From: Paroedura picta
Taxonomy: Eukaryota > Chordata > Lepidosauria > Squamata > Gekkonidae
DNA: 64,000 nt
Assembly: GCF_049243985.1 (NCBI RefSeq)
Contig: NC_135377.1
Span: 35,975,255 to 36,039,254 of the forward strand
Direction of reading: 5' to 3'
Under the pieces are notes generated by a model. It worked only from the letters and a program-made list of their open reading frames with translations. It was not told where the DNA came from and did no database searches. This document shows, in pieces, positions 1 through 11,102 of this stretch; positions within the stretch are counted from its first letter, which is position 1, and the number at the start of each line of letters is the position of its first letter. A program made the position numbers and the translations under genes.

Positions 1-381
1 CTACCCAGTCGCTTTCGAAAGGAGAAGGAAGGCGAGGGCTTTTGCCGCTGACTCACTCGCTTCCCCGGGTACGCCAGTGTGCAGCAGGCGTTTGGGCGTC
101 GACGTTGCCGACCTCCGGGTTGGTCTACAACAAAGAATACAGGGGGCCAGTAAATCGCTAGGCGTCCATCCAAGAGAAAGAGAAAGAAGCCTGGCCACAA
201 AGGCAGGACGACCTCTGGATTCGTTAATTGTTTTCAAGGAAATCTTCCTCAGTGATAAAAATTCAATAAAGATACAATTAAATAGACATCCATACCTCAC
301 AGGAATAATAATGTTTATGATCAACTTTTCCCATGAGGGAGCAAGCTTGCATGGCTGCACCTAGCCTTCTATAATGCTCTC
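1..381. other. Unclassified flank
   Basis: No gene is recognised. The first 230 bases are richer in GC and CpG than the following DNA. The minus strand is open across most of this stretch, but the peptide matches nothing I know and has no exon signals. It could be the edge of a repeat cut by the window start. Confidence 0.4.
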
Positions 382-577
382 CTGGAATTACAACTGCTCT
401 CCAGACAACAGAGATTGGTCCTCTCAGAGAAAATGGCTGTTTGGGAGGATGCAATCCATGGCATTATACCCCACTGAAGTCCCCCACCCACGTTACCTCT
501 ACAACACTGACCTCCCCAAGCTACACTCAGAACCCTCCAAGAATTTCTCTATCTGGGAAAACTGGCAGCCCTGTATT
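382..577. repeat. Dispersed 'GGTTGCCAA' repeat, diverged copy
   Basis: This shares a series of phrases with other copies in the window (10668, 12970, 27690, 62822): 'tggaattacaactgctctcc', 'gagaaaatggct' and 'catggcattataccccact', ending in 'actggcagccctg'. It is a common lizard-type repeat whose ends read TAGGGTTGCCAA. The class is unknown to me and there is no coding capacity. Confidence 0.6.
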
Positions 578-904
578 TTAAGGACTATCTAAAACCTAAC
601 CAAGTAGCAAATAGCCCAGTCCTGAGGGCTCCTTCTCAGGCTGTGTAAAAACAGAAAGGGTAGGGGAAAGTGACAGTGAAGTGGTCCTTTCACAGAAGAA
701 TCCTAAATGAGGGAGGGGGGAATTGGAATAGGGACCCAACTGACTCCTTCACTGGGGTCCAACTGGCACAGGAGTGCTGCAGTCAAGTTATGCCAACGTA
801 AGGGAAGTTTATGCCTGCATAGGGCACTAGCGATGATGTACTGCTGAATCCCTCTGGAACAGGAGTCCATCAGTCACAAGCTGGTAGAACAACAAACGCT
901 GGCA

Positions 905-963
905 GGGGCTCATGGGAATTGTAGTCTATGAACATCTGGAGGACCACAGGTTGACTACCCCTG
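905..963. mobile_element. Half of a palindromic hAT-like MITE
   Basis: The phrases 'ggctcatgggaattgtagtc', 'catctggaggaccacag' and 'ttgactacccctg' match the right half of the complete element at 38241-38349. The left half is missing, so this is a one-ended fossil copy. Confidence 0.7.
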
Positions 964-1228
964 TTCTAATCCAATCAGGACCCAGTTGTGCCTAACCTAC
1001 AAATGTTTCTAGAATATCACCCTATCTCCCTGCCATGTGGGTTAGAGTGAGTGCATACATATTCTGGCAGGGGACACAACACTGATAGGGCATTTAGTAC
1101 CACTGGAAAAACACTTGGGGAGTATACACCACAGGGAGAGGAAAGTCCACACTTTGGGACTGACATATCCCAGATTTTGGCCCACACAGGTACACATCAG
1201 GATCCCAAGAGGCAGCTGCATGTGAACG

Positions 1229-1445
1229 TGTAGAAGAAAAAGAGCTGGTTCTCATATGCCGCTTTTCTGTACCCGAAGGAGTCTCAAAGTGGCTTACAGT
1301 CACTTTCCCTTTCCTCTCCCAACAACAGATAGGTGAAGCTGAGAGAGCCCTTGACGTCCTTGATATTACTGCACAGTCAGAATAGCTTTATCAGTGCCAT
1401 GGTGAGCCCAAGGTCAACCAGCTGGTTGCATGTGGGGGAGCGCGG
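1229..1445 (-). mobile_element. tRNA-derived SINE (type B), minus strand, head-truncated
   Basis: Read on the minus strand, it carries the SINE body ('cccccacatgcaaccagctgg', 'gaccttgggctcacc') and the LINE-like tail 'actttgagactccttcgg...catatgagaacc'. The tRNA-like head seen in sister copies (34361, 45749, 52938, 59589) is absent. Confidence 0.75.
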
Positions 1446-2977
1446 AAAAACTGACTGACAAGATGACAAAATTAAAGTAATATCTGAAAAGTAAATCAAT
1501 TGCAAAATTTGAGAAGAGATGGAAAGTTTATGATGAAAGCAGGAGAAAAATTTAGAACGAGAAGCAATTTAAAATAGTATATATCACAAATGTATCACAA
1601 TGTTAAAGCAGAATAATAAAATTTGAAAATAAATGTATAAAAATAGAATTTGAATAATGTTATTATGGAATTTTTAATTGTGAGATATATAGTGTTTTTT
1701 AATTTGATAATTAATGGTTATAATTTATATGTGAGAACTAAAAAGGTTAGGGATAAAACCAATAATAAAAAATAGCAATTTCATATTAGAACTCAAATGT
1801 TAAAAAAAAACATAAAAGAATATCTATTTGGCACACATAAAACATCTGAGTATACCAGTAATGTCAAAAAGTTTAGACCTAAACCTAACATATTTTTATC
1901 TTACAGATCTTCACCGGAGGTCAATTATACAGATGCACACAGATCTAAATATCTTTTTTTTTTTTTTACACTTTTCCACCGAGTAGTAAAACCCTTATTT
2001 GATCTGTTATGGCTGATTCTTGTTCTAGTCCTGCAAGGTATTCATATTGGCAGAATCCTCAGCCAGCAAATATTTCTCCCCTGGGTATTAGAGAATTCTA
2101 CTTTGTGCTTCTCTTCGAAAAGGTCCAAAATGACCTTTAAATTGGGAACACACATACCAGAAACTCCATTGTTGGAAAAATGGCAAAATGTGTATTTTTA
2201 TAATCAGGGCCGTCACTGATCAGGACTTCCATGTGCCCTCACTTAAACTGGTATTTGCAAAAAAATAAGATATCTTAGCAAATAGCATCTGAAGTACAGG
2301 GAAGACTGCAGTGATGCATTTTTATAATGGAGGTAACTGCTGTTTTCTGCTGTTTGAATCTATTTTCAGTGTCCATTTCTACATGGAAAACAAATGGAAA
2401 GTATTTCACACAAACTGTCTGAGGAATGGGACTTCCAGCAAAGTAAATAGTCACATTTGTGTTCACATGACTGTAGATCACATGATTTCCGTGCATGATT
2501 GCACTATGAATGTATTGCTCCTTTGAAAAGGGTAGACTTGAATAAGAAAAGCTATGTCCTGTGCAATAATCAAATGGTAAACTAGTGCTGTGAAGGAGCA
2601 CTTCTCAGATTGTACAAGTTTACATAGATATGGGGAAAAACATGTTTCCTTTAGTTAGCATCATGTCTTTTCAATGCCTATAAGTTATCTCTAACCAAGT
2701 TGCTCAATCAAACACACACACACACACAAAAGAAACCTCAGCACAATGACGTTAATACTTTGTACTGCAAACCAGTCTCATGACAAACAACTGTGTTCCT
2801 CATACAGTTTTTATATGAATCATGTAAGCAATAAAGAGAATGTTTAACTCCAGGTTTTATTTCTAATGTTTTAAGCAGCTGGTTTCTGAATGTTCTGGAT
2901 AACTGCTTAGCAGAAACCATTGCTGAATTTAATTAGTTTCCACAGTTCAGCTCTGTTTAAGATCATTCAAAGTCTCA
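1446..2977. other. AT-rich spacer, nothing recognised
   Basis: AT-rich DNA with no gene or named repeat seen. A short (AC) run lies at about 2712-2728. A 140-codon plus-strand ORF at 1797-2219 has no exon context or familiar motif and was not called. Confidence 0.5.
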
Positions 2978-3704
2978 GGGCCATTCCGCACCAGGATCTA
3001 TGTAGCAAATTAGTTGCGGAATGAAAAAACGCCATTTTAAATAGTAGAATTTGTCGTTATGCATACCTGCCTTTGTAGTGGAATCCAATTGCGTTTCTAT
3101 CGTTTCTATCTGTGTTGATTCGTTGCAACGGAGAGACCCATCTAGCTAGCAGGTGGTGTTTGAGCTGCCGTTACATTGTTGCCACGCTCCCCCCGAGTGA
3201 AAAAAAATACCCCCCCTATGGGCGCGATTTTTGGCCGAAAATAGAGTGAAAAATAAAGGGAAAATAAACTAGCAAACGGGGCTGTGTGTTGCTTGGCGCT
3301 TGGTGACTTTAAACAGCTCTGGGGAGGGACTGCAGCCGGGGAAGCCTCGCTGGGTAAATGAAGGCTCGCCGGTGCGTTGATCTCCACTTGCTCCAAGAAA
3401 AAAAAATGGCGATCGCTTCGCCGGAAGATCAAAGGAGAGAGCCAGGGGGAGGGACTTTGCAGAAAGTGCAACAATGGTAACGCACAGAACTTTCCCTCTG
3501 GTGTTGCAGATTGGTTGCAAGAGTGTAGCGCTTTCCGGAGGGTGAATCCACTTCTTGGGATTTCCCTGAAAGCGCTACAACAAAGCGCTTTTTGCGGATC
3601 GGTTTCAGGAGTGTTGCAGATTGTCAACAACGTGCATAACAGCAAATCAGTAGCGATTTCAATTTGCAACCACTGTGCAATTTTGAACGAGTGCGGAATG
3701 GCCC
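2978..3704. mobile_element. Non-autonomous TIR element, copy A
   Basis: The ends are inverted repeats: GGGCCATTCCGCACC on the left and GAGTGCGGAATGGCCC on the right. Similarity extends inward for about 90 bp, including 'gtcgttatgcata' on the left and its near complement 'gcataacagcaaat' on the right. A second copy with the same interior lies at 32292-33123. The flanking triplets TCA and CCA allow a diverged 3-bp target duplication. Relative to that copy it lacks about 155 bp near its left end. No transposase was seen. Confidence 0.8.
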
Positions 3705-4159
3705 CCACTGTTCTTTCTTGGAAAGAAGGAATAGCGACTTCACAAGCTCAGTAGTATGTTACAAAAGGTGTCTTGTATATGAAATAAAGGGAAATTAATG
3801 CTTCGTTTATAGATTAGATTGACAGTATTGGGTTGATTGCACTTCTTAGATTACTCAGGGTTTTTCTTTTCTTTTCAAAACTGGAATTATCCTAGGTAAC
3901 TTCAAAATATTTTCCCATACACAATAACTGACAAACCAAGGATTTCTTTTCTGGGAACAGCTGGCTTGCTGGTCATAACTGGATTTGCATTTCTAAATTC
4001 TTGTCTATTCTTAAGAAAACTGGCTTTGGTTCATCTTTGGCACTCTACAATCTGGAAAATCTGGATCATCATAGGGTGCCTTTTTTCATCATTATGGCCA
4101 GCCTCTGGATGAATGTACTGGGCATAGAAGGTTGGACAGTTATACGTTTTCTAGATATA
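3705..4159. other. Spacer, nothing recognised
   Basis: Unique-looking AT-rich DNA with no gene, repeat family or regulatory site that I can support. Confidence 0.5.
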
Positions 4160-4436
4160 GGTAAAGGTAAAGGTATCCCCTGTGCAAGCACTGGGTCATG
4201 TCTGACCCTTGGGGTGACGCCCTCCAGCGTTTTCTTGGCAGACTCAATACAGGGTGGTTTGCCAGTGTCTTCCCAGTCATTACCGTTTATCCCCCAGCAG
4301 CAATCTGGGTACTCATTTTACTGACCTCGGAAGGATGGAAGGCTGAGTGAACCTTGAGCTGGCTGCTGGGATTGAACTCCCAGCCTCATGGGCAGAGCTT
4401 TCAGACTGCATTTCTGCTGCCTTACCACTCTGCGCC
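4160..4436 (-). mobile_element. Sauria-type SINE, minus strand
   Basis: A near full-length tRNA-derived SINE. The minus strand has the tRNA-like head ('tggcgcagagtggtaaggca', then a B-box-like 'gagttcaatcc'), a body with 'gactcagccttccatccttc' and a tail of CCTTTACC repeats. The tail type fits BovB-mobilised Sauria SINEs, from family knowledge. Sister copies lie at 7226, 19194, 28299 and 57895. Confidence 0.88.
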
Positions 4437-6062
4437 AATTCTCTGTTTGTGCCACTTAATTTTAAGCCTTTCCCCCCTCCACCTTTTCTTTCTCCCATTT
4501 CATTTATTTTAATCTTTTTTTCTTCCTCTCTGATCCTAAAACTAGTTCAGTTTGGTGATAATATCTTCTGTTTGTTTCCATTCTGCATCCTTTAATAATG
4601 TATCCTCATAAATATTTTACATCCTCATCAGCTTTTCAGATCTCAAGCAAACTATAGCCACATTACATAGCCTTTGTGGGATGGTACATGTCAGACATAT
4701 TCTTTAAATACACGAAAATGAATCATGGTTTGATGGTTTGCACCCAAATGAAGTCTTCTCAGTAATCCCACAATCTGACCAGTGTTTATGTAAATATTTT
4801 TGACTGGATAATTTTAGCTATGCACATAATACGCATCACTGTATATGTAATTTTATAGACATGGTGTATTTATAAATGCTTGGGGAAACTGAATGCCTGT
4901 CGCGTGTTCTGAAAAATATGTTGTCTCCATACCTTGATTTCTACTGGTGGATTAGGAACAAATGATGGTCAATGATTGCAGGCCCCCACATCATGCCTAG
5001 TGTGATGGTAGGTCCCCAACTTCGGTACTGCAGGAGAGGCAGGCAAGGTGGGCTATAGCAGAAAGGGGAAGTGGGAAAGTTCCACTCTTCAGTTAGAGAG
5101 AACATTTTTTTTCTTTAAAAAAACACCAACTTTAGAAATCAGATTACAACCTGGCAGAAGATTACTTGCTGGCAGCTGGAAAGCATGAGTGTCTTGAACA
5201 CAGAGGCCCCGCAGACTCCCTTTGCCTCCTGGCCATTGCCAGGGGAAGGGAAGGCCAGCTAGGTGTTCACAGAGGAGGCAGCCACCCATTGTAGCCCCTA
5301 CCAGTGGTGAGTTGGGAGAGGTTAGTAGTGGCATGTTCAAAGGGGAAGGACCTTTCCTGCTGGTCCTCTGTGTCAAGGATGGGGGAAAGGGATTGGGGAG
5401 GCCACAGAGAGTGGGGGCAGGCTGAGAAGGGTGCAGTGGGTTTTTTGGAGGGTGGCCTTACCTAGTGGCTGCCAGTCGCGTGGGTGGTGGGGAAACTGGC
5501 TAGGCTGTGGATTGCTCCACTCCATCAGAGAGCAGTACGGCCTTTGTCACTGATAAGGAAGGGTCTCACCACTGAAGGCCAATCATAGGCCCTGGGGATA
5601 GTGTGGGAGCCCTTTGAGTGGCACTCAGTGGGGAGGACCCTCTCAGTGAGGACCAGTTAGAGGCCCTCCTACACTTCCAGACAGCATACCAGCCACGCTG
5701 ATTGGCCCTGAGGCAGAAATAGGATGACAGAGAAGAAACAAGCTTGTTGCTATTGATCCACAGAGAACCCCTAGGCCACCACCTCAGTTTCTAAAGGTTA
5801 AAAGACTTTAATCACAACTCTTTCAAGGTCCTTAACCAGAGATATGAATATTGTGATGTGTATGGCTCAAGAGTCCTCATTGCCTAGGAGAATTGGACTG
5901 TTCTGGTTTTATAACAAATTCTCAGAATGTACCAAAAATTGAATCTGTGTTGACTTCAACATTCTAAAATAATTGAAAATATTTCTTTTGATTCTCAGTC
6001 CTGAATATTGTAAATCCATAGTAAATTAAACTTTGGAGAACATTCAAACCATCTTTAATTCA
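4437..6062. other. Spacer with an unclassified GC-rich block
   Basis: No gene is seen. From about 4975 to 5780 the sequence becomes GC-rich and low in CpG, unlike its AT-rich surroundings. This may be an old insertion or repeat, but I find no end signals or related copy in the window. Confidence 0.4.
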
Positions 6063-6113
6063 TAGGGTTGCCAACTCTGGGCTAGAATATTCTTGGAAAT
6101 TTTGGGGAAGAGC
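6063..6113. repeat. End fragment of 'GGTTGCCAA' repeat
   Basis: It begins TAGGGTTGCCAACTCTGGGCT, the usual end of this dispersed repeat, and runs into the palindrome that follows. Confidence 0.55.
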
Positions 6114-6280
6114 CTGGCCTTTCCCTTATTAGGGTTCGGAATTTGGGCTATCAGGAAGTATTGAAGATGATCGGAAAGAGAGTAATTGACCTTGATCATC
6201 TGATTGCTTCCCGATCATCTTTAATGTTGCAATGCTTCCTAATAGCCCATACTCCTAGCCATGATAAGGGAAAGGCCAAG
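6114..6280. repeat. Long imperfect palindrome (fold-back element)
   Basis: The left arm begins 'ctggcctttccctta' and contains 'gggctatcaggaag' and 'gatgatcgg'. The right arm is its near complement ('ccgatcatct', 'cttcctaatagccc', 'aagggaaaggccaag'). The arms are about 60 bp with mismatches and small gaps around a loop of about 30 bp. It is either a fold-back MITE or an inverted duplication. Confidence 0.75.
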
Positions 6281-7214
6281 GGATTCGTCTAATATCTACA
6301 TACCTCTCTCAAGTACTTCAAAAGGTGTTATTTCAATAGATGCAAAAGGCTCCCTTGGCATTTGATACTGAAAAAGAATGAAATTTCACTCTTAAAGGTC
6401 CAAACCTGGACTCCAACAAGTGCTGCCCAAACTCTACTGTAAGTGTACTTCCTGCAACACAGCTCCTGCCATCCAGCAAAGAAATGGAAAGAGTGAGTGA
6501 CTCGTAGACTCCAGAGACTCCATTAATCCAAACACCTCCTCCAAACAAAACTTGAGGAATGATCTTACAATCTTTTGGAATTAAAAACCCTTGAAGGAGC
6601 ATTTATATTAGGGTTAAGCCTAACACACACAATGGACCAAGTCTTTTTCTTAATTCAAGGCTTTTTAGAAAAAGTAATTGCTTTAGATTTTTCATAATTC
6701 ACAGATAACCTTTTTTGGGTAGAATACTTCATAAAAGTTTGCAGAGTCCAGATCCCAATCAAGATGATACCTATTCAGTGTCATCTGCATAAAGCAGAAC
6801 CGGAATTGCATGCCCAGCCAATACGGGCACCCAGATTTTTGAAGATAAAGAATCATAACATTTACTTTAAAAGGGGAAAGCAGAGGAGCTAAGAGCCATC
6901 CCTTGTGAAAGGTGGGTAGAGCCAGTCAGCTGTTTTAATCTATAGTGAATTTGTGCTATTGGGTTCTATTTAATTTAAAGATTAACCAGACGAGCCTTTT
7001 ATGTATTAATGTTTTGGTCAGTTTACCTAAATAAATATACATTTTTTATATACACTCTAAACCCTAGGCACTCAAAGTTATAGTGTGCATCGCCGGTCAT
7101 CAGCATGGTCTCACTATTTTTTTTTTACTATTATTATTGCTGCGGAGTCTTCTCAAACCAAGCTGGAAACCAAGGGGATGTGAGTGTGTTACTTCAACAT
7201 TACTTTCTCTGTGT
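6281..7214. other. Spacer, nothing recognised
   Basis: AT-rich DNA without a gene or identifiable repeat. Confidence 0.5.
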
Positions 7215-7225
7215 TCTTGCATCTA

Positions 7226-7406
7226 AAGGTAAAGGTAAAGGTATCCCCTGTGCAAGCACCGAGTCATGTCTGACCCTTGGGGTGACGCCCTCTAGTGTTT
7301 TCATGGCAGACTCAATATGGGGTGGTTTGCCAGTGCCTTCCCCCAGCAGCAAGTTGGGTACTCATTTTACCGACCTCGGAAGGATGGAAGGCTGAGTCAA
7401 CCTTGA
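7226..7406 (-). mobile_element. Sauria-type SINE, minus strand, 5'-truncated
   Basis: The tail (AAGGTA repeats) and body match the full copies, but the sequence stops at 'gagtcaaccttga', so the whole tRNA head is missing. The 11-bp sequence TCTTGCATCTA at 7215-7225 recurs at 7428-7438 and is taken as the target duplication. Between SINE and right duplication lies an inverted copy of the target flank (see 7403-7449). Confidence 0.9.
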
Positions 7407-7449
7407 TCAGGGCTAGATGCAAGATGCTCTTGCATCTAGCCCTGATCAA
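7403..7449. repeat. Perfect 22-bp inverted repeat with 3-bp loop at the SINE 5' junction
   Basis: TTGATCAGGGCTAGATGC... and its exact complement flank a TGC loop. The right arm is the native target sequence including the target-site duplication. The left arm is an inverted copy joined to the SINE at a shared TTGA. Confidence 0.93.
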
Positions 7450-8840
7450 TCCTACCTTGAACTTCAAAGTTGTCTCTCAATTGTAATAGTCATTAGGTGT
7501 ATCCATCAGCTCTTCCTCATAAGGAACTAAATATTTAGTCCTACACAGCTCATGGTGTTGAGCCACGTGGCAACATAAAACTGTTTTGGCATGCTGCCTG
7601 CCTAAACATGCTAATGTCAACCTCTAGCATCAAATAAACCAGATGAATGCGTCATTTTATTTCACTTTTTTCATTATGTCCTCCTGGCCCTCCCCTGCAT
7701 GTATGCCCTTTCTGAGCTCCAGAAAGTTTTTCCATGCTTTTATATTTTTCCTTAATAAAAATGGATTTTGGACACTTGCATTTTTACTTCCATACCTACA
7801 AGGGAGGTTTAAGGATTCGCATGGCCAATGGCACCAGAGCCACTTTAAGGATTTACAGAGCCCTAGCAGAGTACAATTGCAGCAGGAGCAGCCAAACTGG
7901 GTGTGGATGCCCCACCCCATAATTGAAGGGGGTGTCACTCTGGGTGTCCTTAAAGACGGGAAAGAATGGAGAAGAGAGGCTACTGCCCTAATCCATGGAC
8001 GGAAAAACATTGTGTGAGACCCCTGGAAACACAGGGCTCATAGCATGTGCTACATGGCTAAACTGTCCTTGCATACATACAGTAATAAATGTCATGAAAA
8101 ATATGAGACCTTAGTAAAAAACAAACAACCCTGTGTACATACCTTTCCAACATTTGTTATAGCAGAGTAATTATAGCTCATTTGTATACTGGTGTTTCCA
8201 CTTACCACTAAGTATTATGTAAGCTGTCATATTATCATGGTTTCTAGCTTTTGGCTGCCAAATCACTGTGAGGCAGGAAAGGAAAAGTAAATAGCATGCC
8301 ATGACAATGCAGTTACTACTGCAGAGCAGACAAGTAAAGGGAGCTAGAGCCCATTTTTAGCACAGAAAAGGAAACTCAGGAAGTGGTTGCCGTGACATTT
8401 TTTCACTTACACCCAAAGGAACTGGTCCTTTCCTGTTGCTAAACCTCAGCCGGGAGGTCATTACAGTGAAAAGGGATGAGTTACAAAATGGATGTTCCAA
8501 TTCTAAGGTTGTTGATTGTATGCTTTGACATAAATTCATTTAAAGGCACACATTAAAATAAGAATGTAAAACAAATAAGACAAACCAAATGAAAATTGAA
8601 GCACAGTGACAAAGCCAAGCTTTTTTGTATATAGTAGGCTTTTCACGTCTCTAAAAAAGCAGAAGAAAAGATTTCTATTTTATCTGAATTATTTTGTCTG
8701 AATTATTTCAGGGTGGTATGTTTCAAAATGTGTTGCAAACCATATTAGGCCTCTCTTTCCAAGAAAAGGTTGACTAAACTATGGATAAGGCTGACCCTAG
8801 TCAACTTCTCCTATGCCTGGGACAAAGTCCAGACCCTTTT
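7450..8840. other. Spacer, nothing recognised
   Basis: No gene or clear repeat. ORFs on both strands at 7643-8017 overlap each other and lack any known domain or splice context. Confidence 0.5.
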
Positions 8841-8909
8841 CATTCATTCATTCATTCATTCATTCATTCATTCATTCATTCATTCATTCATTCATTCATT
8901 CATTCATTC
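8841..8909. repeat. (ATTC)n microsatellite
   Basis: About 17 uninterrupted ATTC units. Confidence 0.97.
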
Positions 8910-9244
8910 TTAGGCTTGCTACCACCATGTTATTTAATGTGTTTTTTAAAATATTTTTCTTACTTCTGAGAGTTCCCATACTAACCCAGTTTTACAAACT
9001 ATCAGTGAGGAGATAATCAGGGCAGGAGAACAGAGGCTTCAAACATTGTTCTGTTCATTTCTTATGAACCCAAAACAGCACAGAATGTACAACTGCCATA
9101 ACTCTGGGCTAACATAGTTCCAGCACCATGGTTACTTTGTGTAATATAACTATCACTTATAATCTCTGACTTGTTAAAATTCAGAAACGAGTTGCACCAT
9201 ATTTTTGCACCCAGAAGCTATTTTCTCTCTGCCAAGTACATTTT

Positions 9245-9425
9245 TATGCTACCCTTTTGTAAAGTGGCTCAGGGTGGTGTACACCTTCTTACTTCACAGC
9301 GATCCTGTGCAGTTGGTTCTGCTGAGACTATTTAGCCCAGCAAGTATCACAGTAGAGCAGCAATATGAATTTAGCTCTCCCAAACTGTACCCAGACACTG
9401 ACCACTTCACCACATTATCAGATAC
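9245..9425 (-). mobile_element. Degenerate tRNA-SINE, minus strand
   Basis: The minus-strand tail-like start ('cctgagccactttac', 'gggtagcataaa') and body phrases resemble lizard tRNA-SINEs with a LINE-like tail. The copy is strongly diverged, so the family is uncertain. Confidence 0.4.
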
Positions 9426-10234
9426 ATTTGTGAAATTGAGTGATGGGACTGGTGGTAAATTCTTCTTTAGTGTAAGGATGGTCTTTCTTGCTCAAATAAT
9501 CTGCAGTGACTTTTTCTGCCAAAGCCTCTCTAGGCTGTCTTGAGACACACTTTGGTCTTGTTTGCATCAGTTCGGGTGGGATTGCTTGGTTTAATAACCC
9601 TCAATTATTTGTCTTTCCAATTTTGCTTATAATACACATGGGATTCAATTTACTGCGATAGAGCAGAATAATTTTCTATGTACAACTCTAAAAATAGAAA
9701 GTTGTATTCTAACTTGCTGTGTTACTGAGTTTGTACCTTTGGACAGCTATTAAAACAAACAAGCGTGTTTTTAAAGGGAGGTTTCAGACTTCCTGCTCCA
9801 TCTGCTGGAATCAACGCAATGTGGACTGTCACATGTTCTAATACAAAGAAAGATAATCTCTGTATCTGGAAAGTTATGCAATTTAGGAGTTCCCCTTTCT
9901 TATTTTCTTTGGAGTCCAATTAGAATGCTTGAAAAGCTTTAAAAAAATTATTAGTACCGTGCAAAAATTGTTCTCTCTTTGATTCGTCTGTCAACTGAGA
10001 TGTACCATTCTACATCTAGTGAGCTTTGCAGCAAAAACAACAGACTCTTCTAACATTAAGTAGTATCTCAGTTGCTGCTGGTTTCTGCCTATTCTTAATC
10101 AGAGGATTTTTAAAAACTTATTTGTACACCAAGACCAGAATAGTAAAAACAGTTCACACGTAATATAAAAACAGCTAATAATGGCATGATTGAATTGCCA
10201 TGAAATTTAGGTAGATAGCTACATTTGTTCTGAA
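9426..10234. other. Spacer, nothing recognised
   Basis: AT-rich DNA with no supported feature. Confidence 0.5.
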
Positions 10235-10333
10235 GCACCTTTAAGAGCAACAGAGTTTTATTCTGAGAATAAGCTTTCATATGCAAATGAAAGCTTATAC
10301 CCAGAATAAAACTTTGTTGCTCTTAAAGTTCCC
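10235..10333. repeat. Inverted pair of Penelope-like 3' tails
   Basis: Two facing copies of the segment 'ctttaagagcaac..gttttattc..taagctttcat' form arms of about 49 bp with roughly six mismatches. The same segment occurs singly at 22662, 29222 and 33822. I associate it with 3' ends of reptile Penelope-like elements; that family name is from memory. Confidence 0.7.
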
Positions 10334-10667
10334 ACTGGACTCAATTCTATTTCTTTTTAAATGTTCATATAAATATATCACTAACATTGTGCAATGAAGT
10401 GGTCATTTCCTACAACAGTAATTTTGTCCCTCCTGGGTCACAATTTCTGATTTCAAGAAGGGGCTAGAAAAGGTGATTTCTGAGAGACAGTCTGATATAG
10501 TGTGGTTTGGCCAGCCAAGATTCAGCCCATTTCCACATGGAGGGGTAAAACACACGTGGACTCCTGCTTGCAAATACAGGATAGTAAACCTCATGTTTGC
10601 AGCCCTCCACACAGAAGGGGAGGAACCTTTAGTGGAACCTAATGTCATACAGGTCAACTCCCAAAGC

Positions 10668-10776
10668 AGCCATTTTGTCCAGGGAAACTGAACTCTGCGA
10701 ATATCTACAGATCAACTAGAGATCAACTGTAATTCCAGGAGATCTCCAGGCCCCACCTGGAGGTAGGCAACGCTAC
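10668..10776. repeat. 'GGTTGCCAA' repeat fragment
   Basis: It holds 'ccattttgtccagggaaactg', 'tgtaattccaggagatctcc' and 'cacctggaggtaggcaac', the typical order for this dispersed repeat. Confidence 0.7.
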
Positions 10777-10906
10777 TACCTCACAGGGTTGCTATACACT
10801 TAAATGGAAGATGGATGAGCCACATTGAGCTCCCAGAGCTTCTTTGAAGAAAATGGTATGAAGTGTCATTTGGGGTATTCTTGTATATAAAACAGTGTTT
10901 ATAAGA

Positions 10907-10995
10907 GTGTATGTGTGTGTGTGTGTATGTATGTGTGTGTGTATGTGTGTATATATGTTTATATATATGTGTGTGTGTGTGTGTACGTACACACA

Positions 10996-11071
<76 letters not shown>

Positions 11072-11102
11072 TACATACATACATACATACATACATACAT
11101 AC
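10907..11102. repeat. Compound (TG)n/(CA)n/(CATA)n microsatellite
   Basis: An interrupted TG tract to about 10983 is followed by 'acgtac', a long CA tract to about 11066, then (CATA)n. The TG and CA parts are complementary in inverted order, so the array can fold back on itself. Confidence 0.95.

Noticed and set aside
1797-2219. 140-codon plus-strand ORF
   Set aside because: AT-rich, no domain, and no splice or promoter context.
10525-10622. Imperfect inverted repeat (ccatttccacatggaggg / ccctccacacagaagggg), considered a seventh TIR family member
   Set aside because: The ends match the others poorly and no 3-bp duplication was evident.
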